Part shown: piece after piece, positions 22,312 to 31,236 of the stretch
Position numbering within the stretch: position 1 is the first letter of the stretch
Layout: each line of letters starts with the position of its first letter
Source: Sulfurimonas sp.
GTDB lineage: Bacteria; Campylobacterota; Campylobacteria; Campylobacterales; Sulfurimonadaceae
Assembly: GCA_028689055.1 (NCBI GenBank)
Contig: JAQTWZ010000001.1
Location: 170,786 to 211,172 of the forward strand
DNA length: 40,387 nucleotides
Direction: 5' to 3'
The notes under the pieces: model-generated
What the model saw: the letters and a program-made list of their open reading frames with translations, nothing else
Database searches by the model: none
Told to the model about the DNA's origin: nothing
Translations under genes and position numbers: made by a program

Positions 22312-25300
22312 GAAACTTGTCGCGTATGCACTTTCTCAGCGTTTTTTGATTCTTTTGCTTGCGTTTGGAGTTCTTCTTTATGGTCTTTATTCTATGACGA
22401 AACTCCCTATAGATGCTTATCCTGATGTGGCTCCCGTTCAGGTAAAAATCATTCTCAAAGCTTCAGGTATGACACCTGCCGAGATGGAGTCGCGGGTCAC
22501 CATCCCAGTGGAGCAAAACCTTCAAAGTATTCCTTATCAAAAGATAGTGCGTTCTATTTCCAAATATGGTTTGTGCGATATCACGGTTGATTTTAATGAT
22601 GGCGTAGATATCTATTGGGCGAGAGCGCAGGTAGCGCAAAGACTCAGTGAGGTAAAAGATGAGCTTCCTGCAAATCTCTCGGGCGGTTTAGCGCCAATCA
22701 CGACACCGCTGGGTGAAGTGCTCATGTTTACTATCGAGTCTGATACTTTGGATTTGATGCAAAAAAGAACTTTGCTTGACTGGGTTATCAACAAACGCAT
22801 ACGCTCAGTCGCAGGTGTCGCTGATACAAATGCTTTGGGCGGTTATGTCAAAACCTATGAGATAGTACCGGATTATGCAAAAATGAAACTCTATGGTATC
22901 TCTCTTGGAATGATTCAAGAGACCCTTGCCAAAAATAGTCAAAATGACGGAATAGGGCGTTTGTCTCTGGGTGAGCAGAGTCTTTATGTGCGTTCAGAAG
23001 GAAGACTCAAAGATATCGAAGATATCAAAAAACTCATCCTCAAATACGACGGACTCAATATCACTATAGCCGATGTTTCTGAGGTGCGTATCGGATCACT
23101 GACGCGTGCGGGTTTTGTCACAAAAGATGGCAAAGAAGAAGCTGTGGAAGGACTTGTCCTCTCCAGAAAAGGTGAAAACACCTCTGCAGTGGTCCAAAAA
23201 GTCAAAGAGGAACTCAAAAAAATAGAAAAAGATTTGCCAAAAGGGACAAGTATCAATGTTTTTTATGACAGAAGCGAACTCGTCTCAAAGGCTATCAACA
23301 CCGTTACAAAAGCTTTGATTGAAGCGAGTATTTTGATTGTTATTATTCTTTTTGTATTTCTTGGCAATTTTGCTTCTGCGTTTAGTGTCGCTATTATCCT
23401 GCCTTTTGCCGCAATGATGACTTTTATCGCGATGAACTACTTTGGAGTGACAGCCAATCTCATGAGCTTGGGCGGACTTGCTATAGCCGTGGGGATGCTC
23501 GTGGACGCAGGTGTTGTTATGGTAGAGAATATCGCCTCGTATCTGCATGATGAAAAATACAAAGCAGAGCCGAAACTTCACCTTGTTTTGCGTTCGGCAA
23601 AAGAGGTTGCAACACCTGTATTTACAGGTATTTTGATTATTATCATCGTATTTTTACCACTTTTGACGCTTGAAGGTTTGGAGGGCAAACTTTTTGTTCC
23701 CGTAGCTCTGAGTATCGTTTTTGCTTTAACATCTTCATTGATACTTGCACTTACTTTTATCCCTGTGGTGAGTTTTTATATCTTAAAGCAGGAGACGCAT
23801 ACAACACCTGCCCTGATGCTTTTTTTGGAAAAACGCTACAAAACTCTTTTAGATTTTGTACTTGTTCGCCAAAAGATGGTTTTTGTTTTGGCTGGACTTT
23901 TATGGCTTTTGGCTTTGGGTGCTTTTATGCAGGTCGGAAAGACTTTTATGCCCGAACTTGATGAGGGAAATATCATCATCGGGATAGAAAAAAATCCTTC
24001 TATCTCACTTGATGCAAGCCGTGATCTTGACCTCAAAATCCAGCAAGCGCTCATGAGGGAAGTCCCTGAAATACTCTCTATAGTTGCGCGCGGCGGCAGT
24101 GATGAGATAGGACTCGACCCGATGGGACTCAATGACACGGATACTTTTTTGGTACTCAAACCAAAAAGTGAGTGGAGAGTTCCTTCCAATGAATGGATAC
24201 AAGATGAATTTAGAAAAGTGTTGGATGGATTTGTCGGTGTCGAATATGGCTTCACGCAGCCTATCGCTATGCGTATATCTGAGATGATAAGCGGTTCTCG
24301 CGGGGATATCGTCGTCAATATCTACGGAGAAGATTCCAAAAAACTTGATGAGATTGCCAAAGAGGTATTTAAAATCACGCAAGGCATAAAAGGCAGCAGC
24401 GATGTTTACAAAAAAGCAAACGAAGGTGTCGCCTATTGGGAAATCAGCTTTAAAGACGATGTGATGGCGCGTTACGGCGTAAGCAGAGAGGCTCTTTCTC
24501 TCTATATGCAAACGGCTGTCAATGGCTCACAAGAGGGTGTTATCCAAGAAGAGTTGCGTCGCATACCGCTCATGATAAAGGGTGATGAAGCGTTTCAAGG
24601 CTCCATGAGCCGAATCAAAAATCTGCATTATGTATTAGATAACGGAGTGAGTATTGCACTTGATGAACTCGTTAGTTTTGAGATGAGTCAAGGTCCTGTG
24701 CAGATAGACCATGAAAACGGCATGAGAAAATCACTCGTTCAAACCAATGTGCAAGGTCGTGACCTTGTCGGCTTTGTGGATGAACTCTCGGCAAAACTTG
24801 CGCAAGAGATACAACTCCCTCAGGGCTATTTTCTTGATTATGCAGGTGAATACCAAAACCAGCAACGCGCATCTAAGCGTTTATCTTTTATCGTGCCTTT
24901 GAGTATTGTCCTTATTTTTATCCTTTTGGTTGCGACATTTAAGTCAACACTACAAGCCTCTTTAGTCCTTATAAATATCCCTTTTGCCCTTATTGGAGGT
25001 GTATTTGGTTTGTATATTACGGGAGAGTATATGAGCGTCCCTGCAACTGTTGGTTTTATCGCGCTCATGGGGATTGCGGTGCTCAACGGAGTTGTGATGA
25101 TCAATTATTTTAATGACCTCAAACATGAGATTTTTGATGCAAAAGAGCTTGTGATTACGGGTGCACTTAGAAGATTACGCCCTGTGCTCATGACTGCGTT
25201 TATTGCGGCTTTGGGACTTATTCCTATGCTTTTTGCAACAGGTCCCGGTTCAGAGATACAAAGACCGCTTGCGATAGTTATCATCAACGGGCTTGTTTCA

Positions 25301-25366
25301 TCGACTTTTCTGACTTTGGTCCTTCTGCCTATTTTGTACTCAAAATTTGTACTCAAACGAACTTAA
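22304..25366 (+). CDS. CusA/CzcA-type heavy-metal RND efflux pump
   Basis: 1020-aa inner-membrane proton-driven metal exporter with the 12-helix RND layout: helix 1 near the N-terminus, a large periplasmic loop, helices 2-6 at about 335-490, a second loop and helices 8-12 near the end. VDFNDGVDIYWARAQVAQRL is characteristic of the heavy-metal (HME) subgroup. The helix-4 segment LAIAVGMLVDAGVVMVEN (392-409) has the proton-relay D401 but lacks the upstream Asp of divalent CzcA pumps (DFGxxxDG). That is closer to Cu(I)/Ag(I) pumps of the CusA type; specificity is still an inference. Its end overlaps the convergent regulator by four bases. Confidence 0.93.
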   Translation: MSEKLVAYALSQRFLILLLAFGVLLYGLYSMTKLPIDAYPDVAPVQVKIILKASGMTPAEMESRVTIPVEQNLQSIPYQKIVRSISKYGLCDITVDFNDGVDIYWARAQVAQRLSEVKDELPANLSGGLAPITTPLGEVLMFTIESDTLDLMQKRTLLDWVINKRIRSVAGVADTNALGGYVKTYEIVPDYAKMKLYGISLGMIQETLAKNSQNDGIGRLSLGEQSLYVRSEGRLKDIEDIKKLILKYDGLNITIADVSEVRIGSLTRAGFVTKDGKEEAVEGLVLSRKGENTSAVVQKVKEELKKIEKDLPKGTSINVFYDRSELVSKAINTVTKALIEASILIVIILFVFLGNFASAFSVAIILPFAAMMTFIAMNYFGVTANLMSLGGLAIAVGMLVDAGVVMVENIASYLHDEKYKAEPKLHLVLRSAKEVATPVFTGILIIIIVFLPLLTLEGLEGKLFVPVALSIVFALTSSLILALTFIPVVSFYILKQETHTTPALMLFLEKRYKTLLDFVLVRQKMVFVLAGLLWLLALGAFMQVGKTFMPELDEGNIIIGIEKNPSISLDASRDLDLKIQQALMREVPEILSIVARGGSDEIGLDPMGLNDTDTFLVLKPKSEWRVPSNEWIQDEFRKVLDGFVGVEYGFTQPIAMRISEMISGSRGDIVVNIYGEDSKKLDEIAKEVFKITQGIKGSSDVYKKANEGVAYWEISFKDDVMARYGVSREALSLYMQTAVNGSQEGVIQEELRRIPLMIKGDEAFQGSMSRIKNLHYVLDNGVSIALDELVSFEMSQGPVQIDHENGMRKSLVQTNVQGRDLVGFVDELSAKLAQEIQLPQGYFLDYAGEYQNQQRASKRLSFIVPLSIVLIFILLVATFKSTLQASLVLINIPFALIGGVFGLYITGEYMSVPATVGFIALMGIAVLNGVVMINYFNDLKHEIFDAKELVITGALRRLRPVLMTAFIAALGLIPMLFATGPGSEIQRPLAIVIINGLVSSTFLTLVLLPILYSKFVLKRT

Positions 25367-26049
25367 CCTTTAAAAATATGGAGCTTATATCCGACTCCTG
25401 AAATATTTTCGATTGCGTTTTGCGGTATCTTTTTCCGCAAACCGCGAACAAGGGAGCGTATCGCATCTTGGCTCATCCCATCATCAGGCCATATTGCGTT
25501 TTCTATCTCCGCATAGGTGATAACTCTGTTGTGATGGTGTGCCAAAAGATCCAAAAACAGTATTTCGTTTTTAGTAAGTTTTATCTCTTCTGTATCACAG
25601 ATGATACTTTTTTCAAAAGCATTGTAGCTACACTCTTGTGAGAGATGAAGATTAAACTTGCTTTTGTCTTCTATCAAATCCATAGATTTTTTCAAAGCAT
25701 CCATGAGTTTTTCTTTTGTAATGGGTTTGATAATATAGGTGACAAGCTGCAGTTCGATAGCACGAAGGAGATGTTGTGTATCGGAGTAGGCGGTTGCGAT
25801 GATGATTTGCACCTCTTTATCCTGACTTCGGATATATGCAGCCATGTCCAGACCGTTTAAATGAGGCATATTGATATCGGTGATGATGATATCGGGTTTA
25901 TGCTCTTTCCACAAATTTATCGCCTCTTTTCCATCGCCTGCTTCATAAACTTCTTTGGCGACTCTTTTGAGATATTCGAGAGCGTTTTTGCGGACTATCG
26001 TATCATCCTCCACATATAAAAGAGTGAAGTTTCGCAACATATCTCTCAT
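25363..26049 (-). CDS. OmpR-type response regulator
   Basis: 228 aa. Receiver domain 1-125 with the acidic pair in YVEDDT (D15, D16), phospho-acceptor D58 (IIITDINMP) and the switch lysine in YIIKPITKEK. A winged-helix DNA-binding domain occupies about 145-225 (LTKNEILFLDLLAHHHNRVI, SLVRGLRKKI, ISGVGYKLH). AGAGGAG precedes the first ATG; an ATG at codon 4 is an alternative. It converges on the efflux pump gene with a 4-bp overlap and is divergent from the small gene at 26129. It is the natural partner of the orphan kinase at 17757 and probably controls the efflux genes. Confidence 0.93.
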   Translation of the reverse strand: MRDMLRNFTLLYVEDDTIVRKNALEYLKRVAKEVYEAGDGKEAINLWKEHKPDIIITDINMPHLNGLDMAAYIRSQDKEVQIIIATAYSDTQHLLRAIELQLVTYIIKPITKEKLMDALKKSMDLIEDKSKFNLHLSQECSYNAFEKSIICDTEEIKLTKNEILFLDLLAHHHNRVITYAEIENAIWPDDGMSQDAIRSLVRGLRKKIPQNAIENISGVGYKLHIFKG

Positions 26050-26128
26050 AAGCTTTGACTCCTCTATTTTTGGATATTATACAAAATAAATATAAAAGAG
26101 CCATGATGGTTTTGACTTGGATAAAAGA

Positions 26129-26326
26129 ATGAATATACAAACGCAGTACTCGTATGAAAAAGTTTGGAGTGATACAAAAGAGGATGATCTTCTGCGTATA
26201 ATCGCTGAGGAAGTGGGAGATGCAGACCCAAAAGGAACTCTGCTTTATATACAAGAAGCTATCAAAGGCGGCAAGGTGATTACGGTGGGTACTTGCAAAT
26301 TTAGACTCAAAAAAGCGGGAGCGTAG
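26129..26326 (+). CDS. Small hypothetical protein
   Basis: 65 aa from the ATG at 26129; a TTG at 26117 is in frame. It is cytosolic with a predicted mixed helix/strand fold (SDTKEDDLLRIIAEEVGDAD, GTLLYIQEAIKGGKVITVGT) and a basic end (CKFRLKKAGA). No family recognised. It lies three bases ahead of the DoxX gene and is likely cotranscribed with it. The shared 79-bp gap to the divergent regulator must hold both promoters. Confidence 0.6.
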   Translation: MNIQTQYSYEKVWSDTKEDDLLRIIAEEVGDADPKGTLLYIQEAIKGGKVITVGTCKFRLKKAGA

Positions 26327-26329
26327 AAG

Positions 26330-26719
26330 ATGTTTTATCATGTAGATTTAGCGAAACTGCTTTTGCGTTTGAGTGTAGGTGTGATGATGCTTTTTCACGG
26401 GATACATAAGATTGTCCACGGGATTGACGGTATCAAAACGATGGCACTTAGCGCAGGTTTGCCTGAAGTTGTCGCTTATGGCGTGTATGTCGGTGAGGTC
26501 ATTATGCCTCTGCTTATTATTTTGGGATTTTATGCAAGAGTCGCGTCTTTGGTTCTTGCGTTTAATATGTTTGTAGCTATCTATCTGGCGTATGGCGACT
26601 CTTTTTTCACACTCTCAAAACATGGCGGACCAAATGCAGAACTCGCACTTTTTTATCTTGTTGTTTCCATCGCCATATTTTTGCTAGGTAGCGGAAAATA
26701 TGGAGTCAATAGTAAATAA
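26330..26719 (+). CDS. DoxX family membrane protein
   Basis: 129 aa with four transmembrane helices. LLRLSVGVMMLFHGIHKIVH is the first helix with the conserved polar face, followed by GLPEVVAYGVYVGEVIMPLL, then VLAFNMFVAIYLAYGD and a final helix ALFYLVVSIAIFLL. DoxX-like proteins are inner-membrane redox-associated proteins; this one is of the stand-alone YphA/DoxX type and its partner is unknown. Tightly spaced after the small gene at 26129; its stop is four bases from the convergent phosphatidyltransferase stop. Confidence 0.88.
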   Translation: MFYHVDLAKLLLRLSVGVMMLFHGIHKIVHGIDGIKTMALSAGLPEVVAYGVYVGEVIMPLLIILGFYARVASLVLAFNMFVAIYLAYGDSFFTLSKHGGPNAELALFYLVVSIAIFLLGSGKYGVNSK

Positions 26720-26723
26720 ATCC

Positions 26724-27281
26724 CTAAGGATGCGGGACTTTGAGTGTGGAGTTGAGACTCCAACCGATACCAATCATCAAAATTACAACACCAAACGCAG
26801 GTAAAAACTCGTAGGTGCTTGCAAGATACACAAGCCACAAAAGTATCGCACCAAGCGGTGTCGGTACACCTGTAAAATATTTTGAAACTTCTCCAACCTC
26901 TGCGTTTATGTTGAACTGGATAAGTCTGCGTAAACCTGAAATAACATAATAGATACTCACAGCACCAGCGATAAGCAGAAAAGTCTGATCGAAATTTTTT
27001 GCATAAACAGCTTGAAATATCAAAAAAACCGGTACAACAACAAAACTCAAAAAATCTGCAAAACTGTCAAGTTGTACGCCAAACTCATTGGAGAGTTTGT
27101 ATTTTCTTGCAATTTTCCCATCAAATATATCAAATGCACCGCCAATCCAAGCCAAAATAATTGCTATAAAAAAGTTGTTTTGCGTGATGAAATACATAGC
27201 ACTTAAGCCTGCCGTGATATTGACAAAAGTAAAAAGATTTGCGAGGTTGAAGTGCGAAGCAGGTGCAAAAAGAAATTTCAT
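26724..27281 (-). CDS. CDP-alcohol phosphatidyltransferase (PssA-like)
   Basis: Integral membrane enzyme transferring a phosphatidyl group from CDP-diacylglycerol to an alcohol, most likely serine. The catalytic motif DIFDGKIAR followed by GVQLDSFAD fits D-x2-DG-x2-AR-x8-G-x3-D-x3-D exactly. About 185 aa and five or six hydrophobic segments. I chose the ATG at 27281, which gives MKFLFAPASHFNLANLFTFV and has AAGG six bases upstream. The frame stays open to an ATG at 27365 and would add a 28-residue hydrophobic segment, but that start has no ribosome site. It is convergent with doxX, and the porin gene is divergent. Confidence 0.88.
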   Translation of the reverse strand: MKFLFAPASHFNLANLFTFVNITAGLSAMYFITQNNFFIAIILAWIGGAFDIFDGKIARKYKLSNEFGVQLDSFADFLSFVVVPVFLIFQAVYAKNFDQTFLLIAGAVSIYYVISGLRRLIQFNINAEVGEVSKYFTGVPTPLGAILLWLVYLASTYEFLPAFGVVILMIGIGWSLNSTLKVPHP

Positions 27282-27393
27282 AGGTGACCTTTTTTTTATG
27301 AAATTGTATCTAATAGCAAATGCAATTAAGCTTAGTAGCGTAAAGAAAAAGAGTGTGTTTAGCATATGATATGCATACTAATTACAATAAAAA

Positions 27394-27408
27394 TGATAAG
27401 CATTATCA
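27394..27408. promoter_or_regulatory. Fur-box-like operator upstream of the porin gene
   Basis: TGATAAGCATTATCA matches the 7-1-7 Fur pattern TGATAATnATTATCA at 13 of 14 defined positions. It lies between the divergent pssA-like gene and the porin gene, just downstream of TACAAT (27383-27388), a possible -10. Confidence 0.65.
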
Positions 27409-27433
27409 CTTTTAAGAATTACATAAGTTGAAA

Positions 27434-27447
27434 CTGATTATCATTAC
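27434..27447. promoter_or_regulatory. Second Fur-box-like site upstream of the porin gene
   Basis: CTGATTATCATTAC; its reverse strand contains AATGATAATCA, the overlapping-hexamer form of the Fur site. It is 22 bases before the porin start codon and close to its ribosome site. Confidence 0.45.
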
Positions 27448-27469
27448 GAATAAAATAAAAGGAATGAAG

Positions 27470-28774
27470 ATGTTAGATGCATTGTATTTGGCACAAATAG
27501 ATTCGCAAGCAGACGCAGCAGTACAAGTACCTTTGCAAGAGATACATCAGCCGGGGCTTATCCATACAAAAGTTTCTGGAAAATATGAAATAGTGGCAGA
27601 ACTTCCAAAAGAGGCAGACAATTTTGACAACATTTTTACGTATGCCGATGCCTATGGAAAAATCCGTCTTGCGTATCTCAATGATGTACACAAAGCTTCC
27701 GCCTCAGCTCTCAAAGAAGAGAAACACGCAAGTGCTCTAGGCGGTATAATGGGCATCAAAACAGCAGCGTACGAAGGTTTTAGTTTTAATATCGCTGCAT
27801 ATATATCACAAAGTATAGATTTTTTGAATCCAAAAAAAGAAAATCTCAACCCAGATTTTGTCAACCTCAATCAAGACTCTTTTGCTTATCTCGGTGAAGC
27901 AAATTTTAATTATGAAAATGAGATTTTTCAAGCCAAAATCGGGCGCTTTCAAGTTGAAACTCCCTATGCGAACAGTGATGATATCAGGATGGCGCCAAAT
28001 AGTTTTGAAGGCGCATTCGCCACTTTTGACTACGCTGAAGGGTTCAGCTCCCAAGTGATGTATCTCACAAGATGGGCAGGATATGATTCGCAGGATGCAG
28101 AGTCACAGGATGTGTTCAAAAATCTCACGCAAGAATCCAAAGGTATGGCGATTGCCTCTTTGAGTTATGAATATGCAAGAAATTCTGAACTCTCTTTTTG
28201 GTACAGCCAAATAGATGCATTGAGCCAAATCGCTTATACAGAACTTGTCGGTATCCATTTTATCGACGGTGATGCTTTTCATATTGATTATGGTGTGCAA
28301 TACAGTTCTCTTCATGAGCTACAAAACTCTAATGTAGCAGGCGATGTTTTGGGTCTGATGTCGATACTCCATTATAATGGCATTTTTGTAGGTGCTGCGT
28401 TTAACAAAGCTTTTGTCAAAGAGGGGAAATTTATCACAGACGGTTTTGGCGGCGGGCCGTATTATACTTCACTTGATGAAGCGACGATAGCAGCGATGTC
28501 AGAGTCTTCTGTAGGGCAAAATATCGAAGCCTTCAGATTTGGCGGAGGATATGAACTCAAACAAATCGGCTCGGGAGTATTGGATGGTTTTATGCTTGAA
28601 CTAGCTTATGGGAAACTCCAAAGCCAAGAGAAAAGTGTGATTGAAAAAGATATCATATTGAGTTATGAAATGGGTGAGAGATGGTATCTTGAAGGTATTT
28701 ACACGCATTTTAATGCCGGTTATGAAGATCAGATGTTTGATAGAACGCTATTAAGAGCGAATTATGCATTTTGA
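27470..28774 (+). CDS. OprD-like outer-membrane porin, apparently without a signal peptide
   Basis: About 434 aa from the ATG at 27470, chosen because AAAAGG (27457-27462) is seven bases upstream; ATGs or TTGs at 27464 and 27428 are in frame but poorly placed. From about residue 55 it reads as a barrel: YADAYGKIRLAYLNDVH, ALGGIMGIKTAAYEGFSFNI, EANFNYENEIFQAKIGRFQV, ARNSELSFWYSQIDAL, ending DRTLLRANYAF with the terminal Phe. The residue pattern AKIGRFQVETPYANSDDIRM is typical of Campylobacterota OprD/OprB-like porins. The N-terminus (MLDALYLAQIDSQADAAVQV) has no hydrophobic export signal. Fur-like sites lie before it and before feoA downstream, suggesting a role in iron-limited growth. Confidence 0.78.
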   Translation: MLDALYLAQIDSQADAAVQVPLQEIHQPGLIHTKVSGKYEIVAELPKEADNFDNIFTYADAYGKIRLAYLNDVHKASASALKEEKHASALGGIMGIKTAAYEGFSFNIAAYISQSIDFLNPKKENLNPDFVNLNQDSFAYLGEANFNYENEIFQAKIGRFQVETPYANSDDIRMAPNSFEGAFATFDYAEGFSSQVMYLTRWAGYDSQDAESQDVFKNLTQESKGMAIASLSYEYARNSELSFWYSQIDALSQIAYTELVGIHFIDGDAFHIDYGVQYSSLHELQNSNVAGDVLGLMSILHYNGIFVGAAFNKAFVKEGKFITDGFGGGPYYTSLDEATIAAMSESSVGQNIEAFRFGGGYELKQIGSGVLDGFMLELAYGKLQSQEKSVIEKDIILSYEMGERWYLEGIYTHFNAGYEDQMFDRTLLRANYAF

Positions 28775-28791
28775 TTAATGCCTTATTAATA

Positions 28792-28806
28792 TGATATTTA
28801 TTATCA
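28792..28806. promoter_or_regulatory. Fur-box-like operator upstream of feoA
   Basis: TGATATTTATTATCA matches the 7-1-7 Fur pattern at 12 of 14 defined positions and is followed by ATAATGA, extending the right half. It lies 30 bases before the feoA start. Confidence 0.6.
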
Positions 28807-28836
28807 TAATGAAAATTAAAGATAAAAGAAAAAATT

Positions 28837-29064
28837 ATGAATAAACTTTCAATGAGCAAGATAGGCGAAAAAGTAAAAATAGTGAAGCTTCATGCGGATT
28901 ATGATTTGAAGCAGAGACTTATATCTTTTGGTATTATGAAAAACGCAGAGGTTGAGGTGTTAGAGCACTCTGCTTCAAAAAGTACGATTGAGATAAAGGT
29001 CGGTAAGATGAAGATAGCGCTGCGATCTAAAGAAGCGGATTTGATAGAAGTGGAGAAAATATGA
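28837..29064 (+). CDS. feoA: Ferrous iron transport protein A
   Basis: 75-aa cytosolic SH3-like protein that assists FeoB. MSKIGEKVKIVKLHADYDLK starts the fold, QRLISFGIMKNAEVEVLEHS is the conserved L-G-x-x-x-G region (with SFGI in place of the commoner ALGL), and VGKMKIALRSKEADLIEVEK is the C-terminal strand pair with the usual ALR. The length is normal. Its stop overlaps the feoB start by four bases (29061-29064). Preceded by a Fur-like site. Confidence 0.94.
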   Translation: MNKLSMSKIGEKVKIVKLHADYDLKQRLISFGIMKNAEVEVLEHSASKSTIEIKVGKMKIALRSKEADLIEVEKI

Positions 29065-31202
29065 ATAATATGACAGGCAAGGCGTGCCCCGTAATCGCAC
29101 AACACATCAAAATAGCACTTGTCGGACAGCCCAATGTAGGCAAAAGTATGCTTATCAACTCTATTTCCAACGCGCATCTGCATGTAGGCAATTTTACGGG
29201 TGTAACGGTGGAAAAGTCAGAAGTTCTTTTTGATTATAAGGATTATCATTTTACGGTGGTAGATCTGCCGGGGACCTATGCATTTACGGATTACACGATA
29301 GAAGAGAGAGTGACACACAACTATCTTTGTGCGGAGAGTTACGATCTTATCATCAATGTCGTGGACTCTACAAATCTGGAAAAAAACCTTCAGTTAACAG
29401 CTGAGCTCATGAGTATGAGTAAAAAAATGGTTATCGCACTCAACATGAGCGACGAGGCAAAAAAAGAGGGTATTGAAATCGATGCGACGTACATGAGCGA
29501 GCTTTTGGGCATCGCTTGTGTCAAAGTCTCTGCCCATACAAAAGAGGGTATTTCAGATTTACTTGAGGCACTGATAGCCACACAAGAAAATGAGATACAA
29601 GAAGCAAAACTCATCTTCAGCGAACCGGTGGAAGAGGAGATAAAAGTTATCAGCGAATACTTGAAAAAACATAAGTATCAAGCCATAAACTCTTACAGAA
29701 ATATCGCCATCAACCTTTTGAAAAATAATCAAAGAACGTATATGAAACTCCATGACAATCCTTTGTGGACAGAGCTGCAACCTCTGCTGATCGAAGCATC
29801 AAAACATATAGAACTCCATCATGACAGCGACGATATCAAAGAATCATTTGCCGAGGAATACGCTTCTTTTAACCGTGGTATAGTGACAGAAGTGCTCAAG
29901 CAGAAAAAACAAGAAGAGAAAAAAACACTCACAGAAAAGATAGACAGCGTTTTGATTCATCCGATTTTGGGCATACCTCTTTTTCTCTTTTTTATGTGGT
30001 CGCTTTTTCAGCTTACTTTTGAGATCGGTTCTATCCCGATGGAGTGGATTGATGCGTTTTTTGGTTGGTTTGGAGATACGATAGGTGCGACTATTGCCAA
30101 CGATGCGATTCGTTCTTTGGTTGTAGATGGGATTATCGCCGGCGTGGGCGCGGTGGTTTTATTTGTACCCAATATCATTATTCTTTTTATCGGTATCGCT
30201 CTTTTGGAGAGTACGGGTTATATGTCCAGAGTTGCGTTTTTGCTTGATGGATTTTTTCACAAATTTGGACTGCATGGGCAGTCGTTTATCCCGCTTGTCA
30301 CAGGTTTTGGATGCTCTATTCCTGCCTACATGAGCGCTAGAATCCTCAAAAATGATAGAGATAGACTACTCACGCTTTTTATCATCGGCTTCATGAGCTG
30401 CGGGGCTAGGCTTCCGGTATATGTACTTTTTGCAGGCGCATTTTTTTCTGAGGATATGGCGGGAAATATTCTTTTTATCATCTATATCTCAGGAGCAATT
30501 TTAGGTCTTATCGCCGCTAAAATACTTAAACTTACTGCGTTTAAGGGGGCGGATGAGCCTTTTGTTATGGAGATGCCAAAATATAGGCTTCCATCCGTAA
30601 AACTTATCTGGCATACAGTTTTGACAAAAACGATGATGTATCTCAAAAAAGCAGGTACTTTTATCGCTGCGGCTTCGATGTTGATATGGTTTTTAAGTAA
30701 TTATCCAAAAAACGCAGAGCTGGACATGAGCTATAGTGTACAGATACAAAACGCAAGCAGTGAAGAGGAAAAAAACTCTTTAAGCAATTTACTTGCAGTG
30801 GCACATCTTGAACAGAGTTATCTTGGAACGATAGGCAAATTTTCAGAGCCTTTTTTTGCTCCGCTTGGTTTTGACTGGAAGATGAGTGTGGCACTGCAAA
30901 CAGGACTTGCAGCCAAAGAAGTAGTCGTATCTACGCTTGGTGTTTTGTATGCACTTGGAGATGATGTGGATGAACAAAACAATTCGCTTATAAACGCAAT
31001 AAGCAAGAATATCTCTTTTGCTTCGGCTATGGCTTTTATCGTCGTTATCATGGTATATCTCCCGTGTCTTGCGGCTTCTATCGTTTTTACCCGTGAAGCA
31101 GGAGGTATCAAATACTTTTTTTATCTTCTGGCGTTAACTTCAATAGTAGCCTATGCACTTGCGTTTATCACTTATAATGTCGTGAGTTTTTTAGGGTATT
31201 AA
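29061..31202 (+). CDS. feoB: Ferrous iron transporter FeoB
   Basis: 713-aa inner-membrane Fe(II) transporter with a cytosolic GTPase domain. G1 is GQPNVGKS (22-29), G3 is DLPGTYAF (from 68), and G4 is NMSD (128-131) in the place of NKxD as usual in FeoB. The helical spacer domain spans about 180-270. The membrane region has the two gate repeats: SIPAYMSARILKNDRDRLLT with GFMSCGARLPVYVLFAGAFF, and the later LQTGLAAKEVVVSTLGVLYA. The C-terminal FAYALAFITYNVVSFL-like helix ends it. Overlaps feoA; followed at 31237 by a response regulator. Likely Fur-repressed with feoA. Confidence 0.96.
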   Translation: MNNMTGKACPVIAQHIKIALVGQPNVGKSMLINSISNAHLHVGNFTGVTVEKSEVLFDYKDYHFTVVDLPGTYAFTDYTIEERVTHNYLCAESYDLIINVVDSTNLEKNLQLTAELMSMSKKMVIALNMSDEAKKEGIEIDATYMSELLGIACVKVSAHTKEGISDLLEALIATQENEIQEAKLIFSEPVEEEIKVISEYLKKHKYQAINSYRNIAINLLKNNQRTYMKLHDNPLWTELQPLLIEASKHIELHHDSDDIKESFAEEYASFNRGIVTEVLKQKKQEEKKTLTEKIDSVLIHPILGIPLFLFFMWSLFQLTFEIGSIPMEWIDAFFGWFGDTIGATIANDAIRSLVVDGIIAGVGAVVLFVPNIIILFIGIALLESTGYMSRVAFLLDGFFHKFGLHGQSFIPLVTGFGCSIPAYMSARILKNDRDRLLTLFIIGFMSCGARLPVYVLFAGAFFSEDMAGNILFIIYISGAILGLIAAKILKLTAFKGADEPFVMEMPKYRLPSVKLIWHTVLTKTMMYLKKAGTFIAAASMLIWFLSNYPKNAELDMSYSVQIQNASSEEEKNSLSNLLAVAHLEQSYLGTIGKFSEPFFAPLGFDWKMSVALQTGLAAKEVVVSTLGVLYALGDDVDEQNNSLINAISKNISFASAMAFIVVIMVYLPCLAASIVFTREAGGIKYFFYLLALTSIVAYALAFITYNVVSFLGY

Positions 31203-31236
31203 CTACTTATTAGTCGATATTGGTTACACTTTGTGT

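Noticed and set aside
23836-24511. Long reverse frames of 160-168 codons inside the efflux pump gene
   Set aside because: The forward RND reading is continuous and motif-complete across the region.
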